A stretch of DNA of 64,000 nt, taken from assembly GCA_039105265.1 (NCBI GenBank), contig JAPFFF010000002.1, positions 7,130,001-7,194,000 on the forward strand, in the 5' to 3' direction. Below are positions 8,896 to 19,464 of this stretch, in pieces; position 1 is the first letter of the stretch; the number at the start of each line of letters is the position of its first letter. Origin of the DNA: Tritrichomonas musculus (taxonomy: Eukaryota; Parabasalia; Tritrichomonadida; Tritrichomonadidae). The notes beneath the pieces were generated by a model, which was not told the origin of the DNA, searched no databases, and saw only the letters and a program-made list of their open reading frames with translations. The translations under genes were made by a program, and so were the position numbers.

Positions 8896-9440
8896 GATTC
8901 AATTAAAGATTTATTTTTGAGTAGGTATCGGGTGTACATGAAGTGGTTGCATGAATAGATGTATGTGATGAGATATGGGAGATGATTGCATGAGTGGATG
9001 TGTGTGATGGTTGCATGAGATGATTTGCGATACAAGATATGGGAGATGATTACTTGAGATGATTACTTGAGTGGATTTGTGTGAGATGGATTGCTGTAGG
9101 AGTATACTAGATAGGTTGCATGAGATGATTGCATGAGTGGATGTATGAGATGGGTTGCTTGAGATGGGTTGGTATTAAGTAGTTATACATAGTGAAGGGG
9201 GGATAGATAACTAGTATAAGCAAATGGGGCTCTCCGTGTAGGGTGGCTGGGTGGGGGTTGCTTGGGGCTGTTTGGAGATATGGTTTATTATAGCGAGGGA
9301 GCTTTTCAAAGCGAGGGAGCTATAATATAAAACATCTCCAAAGTACCTCAAATTATCGTCTCTTCAGGAAGCTTTCAAAGCTGGAGAGCCCCATTTGCTT
9401 ATACTAGTTATCTATCCCCCCTTCACTATGTATAACTACT
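8896..9440 (-). repeat. Right terminal inverted repeat of the Maverick-like element
   Basis: 545 bp, reverse complement of the left TIR but about 140 bp shorter because its tandem array (about 8925-9170) has fewer units. Module A occurs at 9178-9235 and its inverted partner A' at 9383-9440, so this end is again a 58-bp inverted pair around a central segment. Confidence 0.9.
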
Positions 9441-11220
9441 TTAGAAGTATTTTTTACTTTATTAGAAAAACGTCGAACCATGAATAGAAATAAAATTTAA
9501 TAAGTATAATAAAGAATGTATAAATTTAAATACAAATATTTATATATATATAGTATTTTTATCAATTGAATATTCAAAAAAAAAAGCAATTTTTTAAATT
9601 TTTTTAAATAAACGGTCGTTTTTGAAACACCTTTTATTTGATACATATGAAAATAAATAAAAGATTTATAACATTGTAATAACACATAATAACACAAAAT
9701 ATTGTATAATGCTAGATATTTTAATGAAACAGTCAAATAATATTAAATTTAGAAATAAGATTCCATGAACTCATAACAAGGAGTATGAATGAATAAGAAT
9801 AAATAATAATATAATATATTGTATCATTTAATATTGTCAATTATTAGTTAATGCAACGACAAGATGAAAAAATAATGAATTTAGAAATAAAATTTTATGA
9901 ATTTACAACAAAGAGCATAAATGCCATCACGGAATAGGATAATTTTAATTTATTAATCGAGTTCTCTTTATGTTTTATATATTAATAAATATATTTTTCT
10001 TAAAAAGTAATAATTAAAGTAAAAAAACTGTGAAATACAATTTTAGCACGTTTAATTTTTTTAAATTTTTTTTACAAAATCGAGTTTTTTGTGTGAAAAA
10101 AAAGGAATTGATGAAATGATTTATATATAATTAATATATATGTTACATGATATATGTATTCATTATGTTTTTATTTCAGTTTTACTTTGAAATTTTTTAT
10201 TATTAATGAAAATTCGCAAATTTTTAAGACACTGTATATAACATTTATAATAAAAAATATAAGTAAAAAACGATATACTATAAAGTTTAGGGCAGCAAAG
10301 TTTTTTATTTTAACGCAAATGCTCAGTAATGTGATTTTATATAATATGTGATCATTTTATAAATCTATTAATTTTGATACATACATGAGAATAGTTATGT
10401 AAAAATCGATTATCTATAATGTTCCTTCATTAAAAGCTTTTTTTTTAATGACATCGGTAAATATTAAATTTAATATGTCTGACAATGAGGAATTTCCCCA
10501 TGAAATTTATGTAATTATTATTACTATCAATTACTGATTATCATATATTTTTTTCAGATTTTTTCAGCATACCTTTGCTAAAAACAAGCATAATTTTTTG
10601 ATATATTTTTCAAAAAAGTGGAAAAAAATGATACAAAAAATTTTTTTTATTAAAAAAATGATCAAAAAAATTTTTTTCTCAAAAAATTGATTTTTTTTAA
10701 AAAAAAAGTTGAAAAAGTGAAGATGTCCCCATGATAAATATATATTTAATATTTGTATATGCTAAATTTATTTCTATATTGAAAAAAATTCAAAAAAAAC
10801 CAAATTAAATTTTTTTACAAAAAAGATATGGTACTAGACTTGTGCAAAGTTCTGGACAAAAGGATTAAACAAACTTAGTTAATTTAAAAAACACTTTTAT
10901 CTTTGAATTAAGGACGCATAATTGATATTTTTATTTTAAAAAAATGCGTTAAAATAATTTTTGATATTTTTTGTTTAAAATATGCTTTTATTAAAATACC
11001 CCGTAAAATATTGAATTTTTAGAATTGCGGGGACGATAGAAATAAACGTATAGTGACAACTTAACTTTTTCTATAAGTAGTGAAAAATCCATAAAAGTGA
11101 CAAATTAATTTTTTATTAGATGTATTTATTTTTTTTTCTAATTTATAGGTTAAGAGCTTTTCTGTATCAAACTATTTCACTTAAACTAATATGCTTATAA
11201 TTGAAACCAAGGCAGCAGAG
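9441..11220. other. AT-rich intergenic desert
   Basis: No supported gene. Short open frames at about 9497-9736 (-) and 10154-10351 (+) are low-complexity, Phe/Ile/Lys/Tyr-rich and carry no domain. About 27 bases at 10350-10375 (containing ATTTTATAAATCTATTAA) recur at the 3' end of the gene at 12555. Confidence 0.55.
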
Positions 11221-11485
11221 TTCATTTTCCACTGCAGCAAATGGCGATATCTCAAAGCTCAGTAGAAAAGAATCCGGCTCATGTCACACGCATTAAAGCA
11301 TTCCCACAGAAAGATCCTCAATTCCGCGAGAGCTTTGCTCACTTTTTTCCACTGCAGCAAATGGCGATATCTCAAAACTCAGTAGAAAAGAATCCGGCTC
11401 ATGTCACACGCATTAAAGCATTCCCGCGGAAAGATCCTCAATTCCGCGAGAGCTTTGCTCACTTTTTTTCAACTGCAGCAAATGA
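11221..11485 (+). repeat. 120-bp tandem duplication with coding periodicity
   Basis: Two 120-bp units (starting 11221 and 11341) differ at only about three positions and are followed by a degenerate partial third unit at 11461. The unit is markedly less AT-rich than its surroundings and keeps one open frame. Confidence 0.9.
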
Positions 11486-11516
11486 TGATATATCAAGATT
11501 CATTAAAAAAAAATAA
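11241..11516 (+). CDS. Small ORF of two 40-residue repeats, unknown function
   Basis: 91 residues made of two nearly identical 40-residue repeats (each with SVEKNPAHVTRIKAFP and FRESFAHFF) and a short lysine-rich end. The family is not recognised. Coding is suggested by the frame being preserved through both repeats, by the higher GC content, and by TCATT (11222-11226) 14 bases before the ATG, which matches the trichomonad Initiator. It may instead be a fragment of a larger repeat-protein gene carried by the surrounding candidate element. No membrane segment. Confidence 0.4.
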   Translation: MAISQSSVEKNPAHVTRIKAFPQKDPQFRESFAHFFPLQQMAISQNSVEKNPAHVTRIKAFPRKDPQFRESFAHFFSTAANDDISRFIKKK

Positions 11517-12554
11517 AAATATTTTAATATATGATTTTATTATTACCTTTAGTTGAATGATGACTTTTAATAATACTTATCATCATATCTTTTAGAAATG
11601 AAATCATCATATATGATTTATTATTCACATTTCATCATTATTAAAATTTTATGTCCACCTTTTTAAATAATTTCTTATATAAATAAAATATTAAATCAAA
11701 ATATATTAAAAGATATTAAAATATCTGTTTGCATAATCAAATATATCTACATTATATCGGTGTAATTTTTCAAAAGGATTAAACTTTTTCTGTACTATTA
11801 TAAAAAGCATTCAAAAAACTAAAACTAAAAATTCTTTATATTTTCTTTTTTTAATAATATAAATGATAAATATATTTATAAATAAAACTAACTGCATATT
11901 CAAAATATTCAAAAAAATTGAAAATCAAAAAATATCAAAATGATCATTTTGGTGAGAAATAAAATAAATAGTTTTATCTAATGTTTAAAAAGAACACGCC
12001 AATTATAACAAAACTTGTCAATCTTATTGCTTATAATTGACTGTATATCTGAAAAAATTCAGATATTTAATTGATTTTTTTGAAACTCAATACAGAAAAA
12101 AAGTTCTTTTCATTTTTTACTTATAAATATCAATTATACTAGTCAAATTATCAATACTTTAATAAAGAAGAAATGGCCGATTTCAAAGCGGGAGAAAAAT
12201 ATTCAAAATTTAATTATATTTTTAAAATTAAACAATTATGCAAATGTCATATATTTATTCCTCATGAAATAAAAAAAATTATTTTTTATGGCAATAGCTC
12301 AATTTTGTTTTCACAATGAGATAAATCAAAAATATATGAAAAAAAATCGATTTAACGTACATAAACGTATGAAAAATATAACCACATAAACTTTTTCAAA
12401 ACGAAAACTTTTTAAATACAAAAAATTAAATTCAATTAGACCATTCAAATTTATTTTTTATCAATAAATTGAGAGTTTTTATTAATTGACATTTTATCCC
12501 CGCAATTCTAAAAAAATTTTTGATACTAATATATCAGATCATTTTATAAATCTA
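11517..12554. other. AT-rich intergenic sequence
   Basis: No gene recognised. It contains the right arm of the candidate 1.5-kb inverted repeat (near 12497-12516) and otherwise low-complexity A/T tracts. Confidence 0.5.
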
Positions 12555-15500
12555 TTAATTTCTGTACAAAATTGCAGCGAGTGAAAATATATGATATATC
12601 TTCTTGATTACTTGTTCAAAGAGATCTGATATATTAGTATCAAGAATTGTAATTCCATTTTTTTGCGGATACCTAAAAACTGCATAATTAGATGATTCCG
12701 AAAAGGTTTGCCTAAAGTAACATAACGGTTGTGATAGGTTTTTCTCACAAACTGGGATAAAATCAATAATATGACCTGGCGTTACAGTTATCTTGAAAAA
12801 TTCACCATCTCGTTCTGTATTTCTTTCAGTGGTAATTCTTGACGTCTTATCATGCATTATTATCTCATCAGCTCTCTTACACCAAACATGATATATTACA
12901 GATTCCCAATTTGGAAAGTTTGGAATTGTTTTTTCTGCAAGTGGATGATCTTCATCAATGATAATTAATGATGATGCAACTAAAATAATTGGATCTTTCT
13001 CATACTCCAATGCCAATAATTTGAAATACTCATTTCCATAATCAATTAGAGTTTGCTTTGTTCCATTAATATTTGTAACGCTATATTGATTATTAATGGT
13101 TCGAACAAGTGCTAAAGCAACAGGAGTTTCTGAAAAGTCAACTGTATAATATAAACTTGAGAAATAAATTGTTTCTTCATCAATAAAGTTTCCTTGTACA
13201 ACATGTTTAATCACTGTTTCATTAAGAGATGAATTTTCACGTCTGAAAGGAATGTAAATAACTTCTTTGTCAAATGGAATCTGATAATACTCATCAGATA
13301 TGGTGGTAAAATTGCATAATGGTTGTAATAAAGGCATATGAATAATGACCCATTTAACATTTGGATGAATTTTCTTGAGTTCGAAAACTCCATATAATTG
13401 ATTTTCTTTGAATTTAACGACATATGGCTTATATTCAGATGGCTTCACCGAACTGAGAGCATAAACATTTGTAATAACTCGATGAGTAGAATTAGCATGA
13501 GAACAATTAAATTTGACTATAGGAGTATATCGTTTTATTGATATTGCACATGAAATCTTGTTACTTGGCTCAGTTTTAATGATTGATTGGATTTTTGAAC
13601 TAGCAGCTTGCTGTATTTCCAAATAAGTTACTGGTTGCCTTAAAGTTATAATATTATAATTATGAACATAAGAAATATAAATAAAGAGGCGCATTGATTC
13701 AGTAATTCTAACTTTTGGCGCAAAATCTTCTAAAATATTCAAGCCTTTTATAAATTTGTCAGAAAAGTTGCTTATTAATAATGATTTTTTGGCATAGTTA
13801 TTGTCCCATTCTGCACAAATTTCGTAATGAACAGAAGTTCCAGAATCAGGAGATAATGGTAGAGTTATATTTGAAAATTCTATAATAAAGTACTCATCCT
13901 TAAATGAAAATATGCCACGTTCGCTTAAAAATTCAGATAATGTGCCATCAGTAATAAATGTTGCATTTTCATCAATATAATCGGTGGAGTTTTCTTCAAT
14001 ATCTTTGACAATGATGCATAACTTTTCACCATATTCGAGATTACTTTCAAAAGCACCATTTCTTAAAGAAGGAACATACATTTCATTGAGAGTAAGGTTC
14101 TCACAATAATGTAATCGCATTTTAACTGAGATTCCTTCTGTTTTCTTCTGGTTATATATTGTTATTGGTACATATCCATCATCTTTTCTCAAATACTCCT
14201 TCAGGAAGAAGGAATAATCATTAGATTTTTCAATAATGTTAGTACCTACATTGTACAAAAAGTTTAATTGTATTTTCGATGTTAAACGGTTTTGATATGC
14301 TTCAACAATACTAGTATCAAAAGAGCTCTTCTTTGAAGTAATGTCTTCAAAAGGACTGGATCTTCTTGCAAAAAGTTGTAATTGGGATTTTGTTGATGAA
14401 TTGTATTCACTTAATGAAATTTGGAAACTTATTAATGTATGAGTTAGATTTTTATTTTCAAGATCAATTGTATTCAAGCTAATAATCCTATTCGATGTTT
14501 CATTGATGAATTGGTCGTCATCGTCATCATCTCCACTGATGTCGTCTGAAATAGCATAATCATAATTATTCTTAGAATCAAAGAGACAATGTTTCCTGGT
14601 TTTAATGAGATGGAACAAATAACGTTCTTTAACAAATGGCCGAATAAGCTTGTATTTCCTCTTATGGCCAAACAATCTGATTTTAATAATTACGCCAGTG
14701 AAAGATAAGTACGTTTTTAAGGGCAATTCAAGTCTACCATATAAGTATGGGAAAGGGCATGCAAGAGGACTGAAACCGAATGAAATTTGGAATGGTTCTA
14801 TAATTCCAAATTCGAGTTCTGTTGAAATAATGTTGAAAACAAGAGCTTTCAATTTTAATCCTTGTTTTAGCTGTATTGTTGCTTTAATATGATTTGATTC
14901 TAAATCACTTAATGTTCCTTCTACTACATTGCCAGATGGGATTGGCGAGAAATCAGTTTGCCAGCCAGAATCTGAAATCCCATGACGTTTAATACATATA
15001 TATCTTTTAGCTGTTAATTGATAACCTTTAAAATAGTCGATATCTACCTGAAGATTTTTTTCCATATCTTTCAGAACAGCTCCCAATGTAACAAAAAGGC
15101 CAAATTCAAAAGGTAATCCAAGAAATCTGAAAGATATAGAAAGTCCTGGAACTGGTAAGTCTATATCATCAAAAAGAGAGATATCTGGATATTTCTTATA
15201 CTCTCCATGCTTGACAAGCAATTCAGCTCCAATCTTTCCAATAATTGTTACGTCTGCATTTATATCTGCTTTCTTTATTGAGTGGAATCGTACCTTTGCA
15301 TGAGCTCTTACCTCGAAATAGGCACCAACACCAGCAGAAAAAAGACCAAAAGGGATTAGACGTGGTCGATTTCTTTTTTCGTCCCAGTTGAAACTATTTT
15401 TATATGATACTAATGGAGTCACAACTTTAGCTTCAATATCTGAAAATATGTAAAACATATCAATTGGTGACACCTTATAAATACTAACTTTTTCATCAGA

Positions 15501-15833
15501 AGCAACGACTTTTTCCATTGTATAAAACTGTTGGTTCTTAATATCAATGAGAACGAATTCATCCGTAATATTGAAATTCTTTCTTTTTACAATTGCTGCA
15601 TAATTCTTCTCAATAGCGTAACCTTTGAGATCTTTTGTCTGTGAGGATGAAAGTATCTTATGAAGAGTGAAATGTGCGTTTCCATTAGTGTATTTTCCTG
15701 GATATTTTGTGTCCTCACGAAGTCCCTTTGGCACTTTAATTGTTGAATTCATGATTGCCTTATCAACGAGTGATCTAAATTCATCTGGAATAAAGCAATT
15801 AATAAATATGAATAAATATAACAAGAGAAGCAT
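12555..15833 (-). CDS. Large secreted protein of unknown family
   Basis: 1092 residues starting with a clear signal peptide (MLLLLYLFIFINCFIP). There is no later membrane helix, so a secreted or lumenal protein is likely. The first ~430 residues read as beta-rich (segments such as FRFLGLPFEFGLFVTLGA and CPFPYLYGRLELPLKTYLSF). An Asp-rich linker (SGDDDDDDQ, about 440-450) and further beta-like domains with many N-glycosylation sequons follow. I recognise no domain. It is divergent from the glycine-rich surface gene at 16047, with 213 bases between the starts. The gene's last bases lie in a 27-bp segment also found at 10350, so the 3' end has been duplicated or copied. Confidence 0.88.
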   Translation of the reverse strand: MLLLLYLFIFINCFIPDEFRSLVDKAIMNSTIKVPKGLREDTKYPGKYTNGNAHFTLHKILSSSQTKDLKGYAIEKNYAAIVKRKNFNITDEFVLIDIKNQQFYTMEKVVASDEKVSIYKVSPIDMFYIFSDIEAKVVTPLVSYKNSFNWDEKRNRPRLIPFGLFSAGVGAYFEVRAHAKVRFHSIKKADINADVTIIGKIGAELLVKHGEYKKYPDISLFDDIDLPVPGLSISFRFLGLPFEFGLFVTLGAVLKDMEKNLQVDIDYFKGYQLTAKRYICIKRHGISDSGWQTDFSPIPSGNVVEGTLSDLESNHIKATIQLKQGLKLKALVFNIISTELEFGIIEPFQISFGFSPLACPFPYLYGRLELPLKTYLSFTGVIIKIRLFGHKRKYKLIRPFVKERYLFHLIKTRKHCLFDSKNNYDYAISDDISGDDDDDDQFINETSNRIISLNTIDLENKNLTHTLISFQISLSEYNSSTKSQLQLFARRSSPFEDITSKKSSFDTSIVEAYQNRLTSKIQLNFLYNVGTNIIEKSNDYSFFLKEYLRKDDGYVPITIYNQKKTEGISVKMRLHYCENLTLNEMYVPSLRNGAFESNLEYGEKLCIIVKDIEENSTDYIDENATFITDGTLSEFLSERGIFSFKDEYFIIEFSNITLPLSPDSGTSVHYEICAEWDNNYAKKSLLISNFSDKFIKGLNILEDFAPKVRITESMRLFIYISYVHNYNIITLRQPVTYLEIQQAASSKIQSIIKTEPSNKISCAISIKRYTPIVKFNCSHANSTHRVITNVYALSSVKPSEYKPYVVKFKENQLYGVFELKKIHPNVKWVIIHMPLLQPLCNFTTISDEYYQIPFDKEVIYIPFRRENSSLNETVIKHVVQGNFIDEETIYFSSLYYTVDFSETPVALALVRTINNQYSVTNINGTKQTLIDYGNEYFKLLALEYEKDPIILVASSLIIIDEDHPLAEKTIPNFPNWESVIYHVWCKRADEIIMHDKTSRITTERNTERDGEFFKITVTPGHIIDFIPVCEKNLSQPLCYFRQTFSESSNYAVFRYPQKNGITILDTNISDLFEQVIKKIYHIFSLAAILYRN

Positions 15834-16046
15834 GTAACAAAATAAAATATAAAATAATCGTTTTTTTTTATTTTTGCCATCAAAAGTTTTAAAATTTTTA
15901 TTTCATTTTGAGAGCTTTTATTAGGGCAAATTTTAAAAATTGAATACTTTATCGGTGTATAAATTTTGAAACTAAGTGTCATGAAAATTTTCAAGTGATA
16001 TAAATAAAAAAACCCGATAAAAAAGATTTTATTTTATATTTAGTCA

Positions 16047-17951
16047 ATGCTTATATCATTATTGCCTTTGTTTGCTCTCTCAGAGAACTTTTCAAAACCA
16101 AATTACATAACTTATACGCAACCAAATTTATATGCATTTAATTTGACTGCCGGAAGATACAAAGTTACTTGTTATGGAGCCCAAGGTGGGTATTCTTTTG
16201 CAGGTGGCGGATTTGGAAATATTGGTGGAAGAGGCGCTTCGGTTTCAGCCTATATCAATATTATTGGTACATTTAAAACTTTTTACGCTCTTATTGGAGG
16301 ACAAGGACAGTCTGGGTCAACAGGATTGGCACCAGGAGGATTCAATGGCGGCGGATCTTCAGGATGGTGCAAGAAATGGAAGCATCATTGGCATCATAAG
16401 CAGCACAGAAATGGTCCTGGCGGTGGTGGCGGAGCCACTGAATTGAGATACTTAATAAATGATATTGCTTATAGAATAATCGTTGCCGCTGGTGGATCAG
16501 GCGCTAGTTATGGATCACCAGGAGCCCCTGGAGGTGGCTTAACTGGCTACAATTCTTATGGTCCTTCAGCTAGAACAAACCAAAATGGTGGAAATCAAAA
16601 TGGCCAAGGCTCTAGTGGAAATACGGCTAAATATTATCCATCTAGTGGAGGAGGAGGTGGATATAGAGGCGGCTTGGAAGGTGTTGCTTCAAATTCAGAT
16701 CCAGTTGGTGCTGTATCTGATAGTGGATCTTCATATATATCTGGCTTTGAAGGATGCACACCTAATCCAGAAATAATAATGGATTCTGGAGTGATGACTC
16801 CTGGGGTTAGAGATGGAAATGGATATTTGCAAATTGATCAAGTATATGAATGTCCTGAAAATTGTATAAGTTGCTCTGGTCCAAACCAATGTAAAATATG
16901 CGATGCTCAATACCGTTTATATGATGGGCTATGCTACTCAACTTGTCCTGTCGGAAGTATAGATCGATCAACATATTGCGAAAAATGTGATTCTTCTTGT
17001 CTAGATTGTTCAGAGATTGCAACAAACTGTACAAGTTGTCTTGAAGGTTTCTATCTTTATATGGGCAAATGTTATGCTAAGTGCCCAGTTGGAACATTTG
17101 AATATGATAAGGAGTGTAAAGAAAATTGCCCACTTGGAACATATTCTAAGGGACCTTTTTGTGAAGAATGTAATATTTCTTGCAAAGAATGCGCAGATAA
17201 TCCAACAAAGTGTACAGATTGCCCAGATGGGAAATATTTATTCAATAATGAATGCGTAGATAAATGCCCAGAACGATCAGTTCGAGATGGTAATAAATGC
17301 CTTTCTGAATGTGGAGCTAATCAATTCTTATATCTCGATATGTGTTTTAATCAATGCCCAAAAGGTACTTTTAAAAAAGGAATAATATGCGAAGTTTGTC
17401 ATTCATCATGCGAAGAATGTAGAGGAAGTCCAGATATGTGTATCAAATGTACCGAAAAAATGCATTTATTTAATTCAAAGTGTTGGGATCAATGTCCCGA
17501 AGATTATTATACGTATAAAAATGTTTGCGTTGCTGAATGTCCAGCTAGTACACTTATCAATGGAAATGAATGTGTCGATCATTGTCCAAAAGGGAAATAT
17601 AATCTAAATCGAATCTGTACAAATTGCGATTCATCATGCGCAAATTGTGAAAATTCGTCTACTTTATGCACAAAATGTCATAAAAACAAATATCTGTTTA
17701 GCAACCAGTGTTTAAATGACTGCCCTAACCAAACATACTATTATCAAAATGAATGCGTCAAAGTTTGTCCATCAGGATCTTATCTTTCTGATAGCATTTG
17801 CAAAGATGCACTTGAATATTATGGAATTACAGTTGAGCATAAAAGAGAGTCAAAGGTTCCAAAAGTTCAGGCAATAATTGCTATAACGCTTTTATCAATT
17901 GCTTTTGTTGCAGGAGGAGCATATTTAGCTTTTATAATAATAAAAGGTTAA
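16047..17951 (+). CDS. Glycine-rich plus cysteine-rich type I membrane protein
   Basis: 634 residues. The N-terminal signal peptide (MLISLLPLFALS) is followed by a glycine-rich beta domain (about 15-265) with the features of the ALK/LTK-type glycine-rich module (YKVTCYGAQGGYS, GGGGGATELRY, GGGGGYRGG). Next is a furin-like cysteine-rich region (about 275-590) of repeated C-x2-C and C-P units such as CPENCISCSGPNQC. A membrane helix (about 605-630) and a very short cytoplasmic end finish the protein. This is a surface protein; its ligand is unknown. The His/Lys-rich insertion around residues 110-130 (KHHWHHKQHRN) is unusual. Similar growth-factor-receptor-like cysteine-rich proteins are common in trichomonads and ciliates. 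Confidence 0.93.
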   Translation: MLISLLPLFALSENFSKPNYITYTQPNLYAFNLTAGRYKVTCYGAQGGYSFAGGGFGNIGGRGASVSAYINIIGTFKTFYALIGGQGQSGSTGLAPGGFNGGGSSGWCKKWKHHWHHKQHRNGPGGGGGATELRYLINDIAYRIIVAAGGSGASYGSPGAPGGGLTGYNSYGPSARTNQNGGNQNGQGSSGNTAKYYPSSGGGGGYRGGLEGVASNSDPVGAVSDSGSSYISGFEGCTPNPEIIMDSGVMTPGVRDGNGYLQIDQVYECPENCISCSGPNQCKICDAQYRLYDGLCYSTCPVGSIDRSTYCEKCDSSCLDCSEIATNCTSCLEGFYLYMGKCYAKCPVGTFEYDKECKENCPLGTYSKGPFCEECNISCKECADNPTKCTDCPDGKYLFNNECVDKCPERSVRDGNKCLSECGANQFLYLDMCFNQCPKGTFKKGIICEVCHSSCEECRGSPDMCIKCTEKMHLFNSKCWDQCPEDYYTYKNVCVAECPASTLINGNECVDHCPKGKYNLNRICTNCDSSCANCENSSTLCTKCHKNKYLFSNQCLNDCPNQTYYYQNECVKVCPSGSYLSDSICKDALEYYGITVEHKRESKVPKVQAIIAITLLSIAFVAGGAYLAFIIIKG

Positions 17952-19464
17952 TAATGTTAGCTGATTTTGGTGTATAAAATGAAAATTCATTTGATTATTT
18001 ATTGTAGTTTTGTAGTTTTGAAGTTTCATAAAGGAAAATAATTTTATTTTATTTATTTATTAATATTAAATTTGGATTTTTGGCTTGGAAGTCTATTTAT
18101 ATGCGATAAAATTGTTGTGACAAGTTTAAAAATAAATGATTATCAAAAAGTTGAATGAATTGAATTAATGTCTCAAAAAGATCATACAAAAAAAAAAGAC
18201 TTAATTCGCATAATCGCTGATGAAAACATTATTTCTTGGATAAACTATATAAAATTTATCGATATATTATGAATTAAAATATTATTGAGGAAGTAAATAA
18301 TAAAAACAGCTATTATTCTCTTATATTTTCAAGTTTAATATGAATATTTGGTTGAATATAATCAATAAAAATAATAATATATTATATTAACATGAAATAA
18401 AAATAATTATATTGAAGTTGCATGTTTAATATTAGTGTTTCGATGAGATTTGAGGGCCACTCTCAATTTTGAAATAAAATTGAAAAGACGAGTCTCAAAT
18501 TATTCAAAAATTCATAAAAAAATTGGAAAAAATTGTTTTTCAAGTTAATCTTAAAAAATATTGGTTTTATATAGTCATGTGGATTCTATGAGTTCATATT
18601 TAAGAGCCATATTTCATTATTTTATTAAAAAGGAGCCTCTTTTAGACAAAAATGATTTCGATCAGTCATACAAATTGACATTATTATAAAAGAAATACCG
18701 TGTTCATTTGTAAAAATGCTATTTTGAACGGAAAATTTGTTTTTGATTGCTTCGTATTGCATGAACAAATATTTTGAAAAAAATTGAATCGAAAAGTTTG
18801 TAACAAAAAGTTATTTTTTTCAGAGGTTTCTCTCAAATATTTTGAGAGAATTGAAAGGATCTTTCAATAAAAAATTTGACACTTAAGTTTTAGCATCAAT
18901 ATAAATTACTTTCGATTATTGATTAATATAACAGTTATACCAACCATTATAATTATATTATTGATAATTAATTACACTTTTTCTAAAATCTTCAATGATC
19001 ATTTAATTTTATATAATTGCACATGTTTTTGTATAAATTTAACTCAAAAAACAAAAATACTTAAATAAATTAGACAAAAAATAAATTTCTAGGGATTAAA
19101 ATCGAATCGAAGCAAATATTTATTGGATAAATACATTGTAGAGACATTTTATAAATTGATATATTTTTTATTAATAATATTATAATTTGATACTATTTTA
19201 TTAAATATTTGAATGAATAAATGAATTTAACATTAGATATATATAAAATGAAATTTCAAAAATTCAATGCCAAATATTTGAATGATATCGATGTTTCAGT
19301 AATTTTTCTTTAGACGAATAGAATGAAGATCTGGAAAATCATTTGATTCTGTAATGAAATGCGTTTCGTTGTATTTTTGAAGTGATTGAATTTACAGGAA
19401 AAATGATATGTTGAATCATTAAAAAAATTAAAAATATAGATAAAAAAATAGTTTTTATTTTAAA
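17952..19464. other. Intergenic; holds one copy of a dispersed repeat
   Basis: No supported gene. It contains the dispersed repeat copy at 18141-18434 and several short palindromic stretches (for example TCTCAAATATTTTGAGAGA near 18832). Confidence 0.6.
18141..18434 (+). repeat. Dispersed ~295-bp repeat, copy 1
   Basis: Roughly 85 percent identical, in direct orientation, to 27372-27665. Shared landmarks include CGCATAATCGCTGA, TTATCGATA, GAGGAAGTAAATAA and TTGAAGTTGCATG. No terminal inverted repeats or coding frame are visible. Confidence 0.8.

Larger units (their letters stand above)
2818..9440. mobile_element. Compact Maverick/Polinton-like element (~6.6 kb)
   Basis: A 6623-bp unit is bounded by inverted repeats (2818-3503 and 8896-9440) that start AGTAGTTATA at both ends. 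Inside are an rve-type integrase (4798-5802) and three further genes with viral structural character. The genes fill the interior almost completely: the TIRs stop about 4-5 bases from the first start codon and last stop codon. Full Mavericks are typically 15-20 kb and carry protein-primed DNA polymerase B, an FtsK-like ATPase and an adenain-like protease; none is present. The base composition of the genes is somewhat less AT-extreme than the flanks. No convincing target duplication is visible: TTAG occurs next to both ends (2816-2819 and 9441-9444), but it overlaps the terminus on the left. Assignment to Maverick rests on integrase type, TIR length and gene style. Confidence 0.8.
11018..12516. 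repeat. Possible 1.5-kb element bounded by an 18-20 bp inverted repeat
   Basis: TTTTAGAATTGCGGGGA at about 11018-11035 has its exact reverse complement at about 12497-12514. GC-rich segments like this are rare in the surrounding DNA. The interior contains the 120-bp duplication at 11221. No transposase and no target duplication are visible, so the element status is tentative. Confidence 0.35.

Noticed and set aside
15749-15994. 81-codon frame overlapping the start of the large secreted-protein gene
   Set aside because: Starts at a non-ATG codon and overlaps a signal-peptide-bearing ORF; no independent support.
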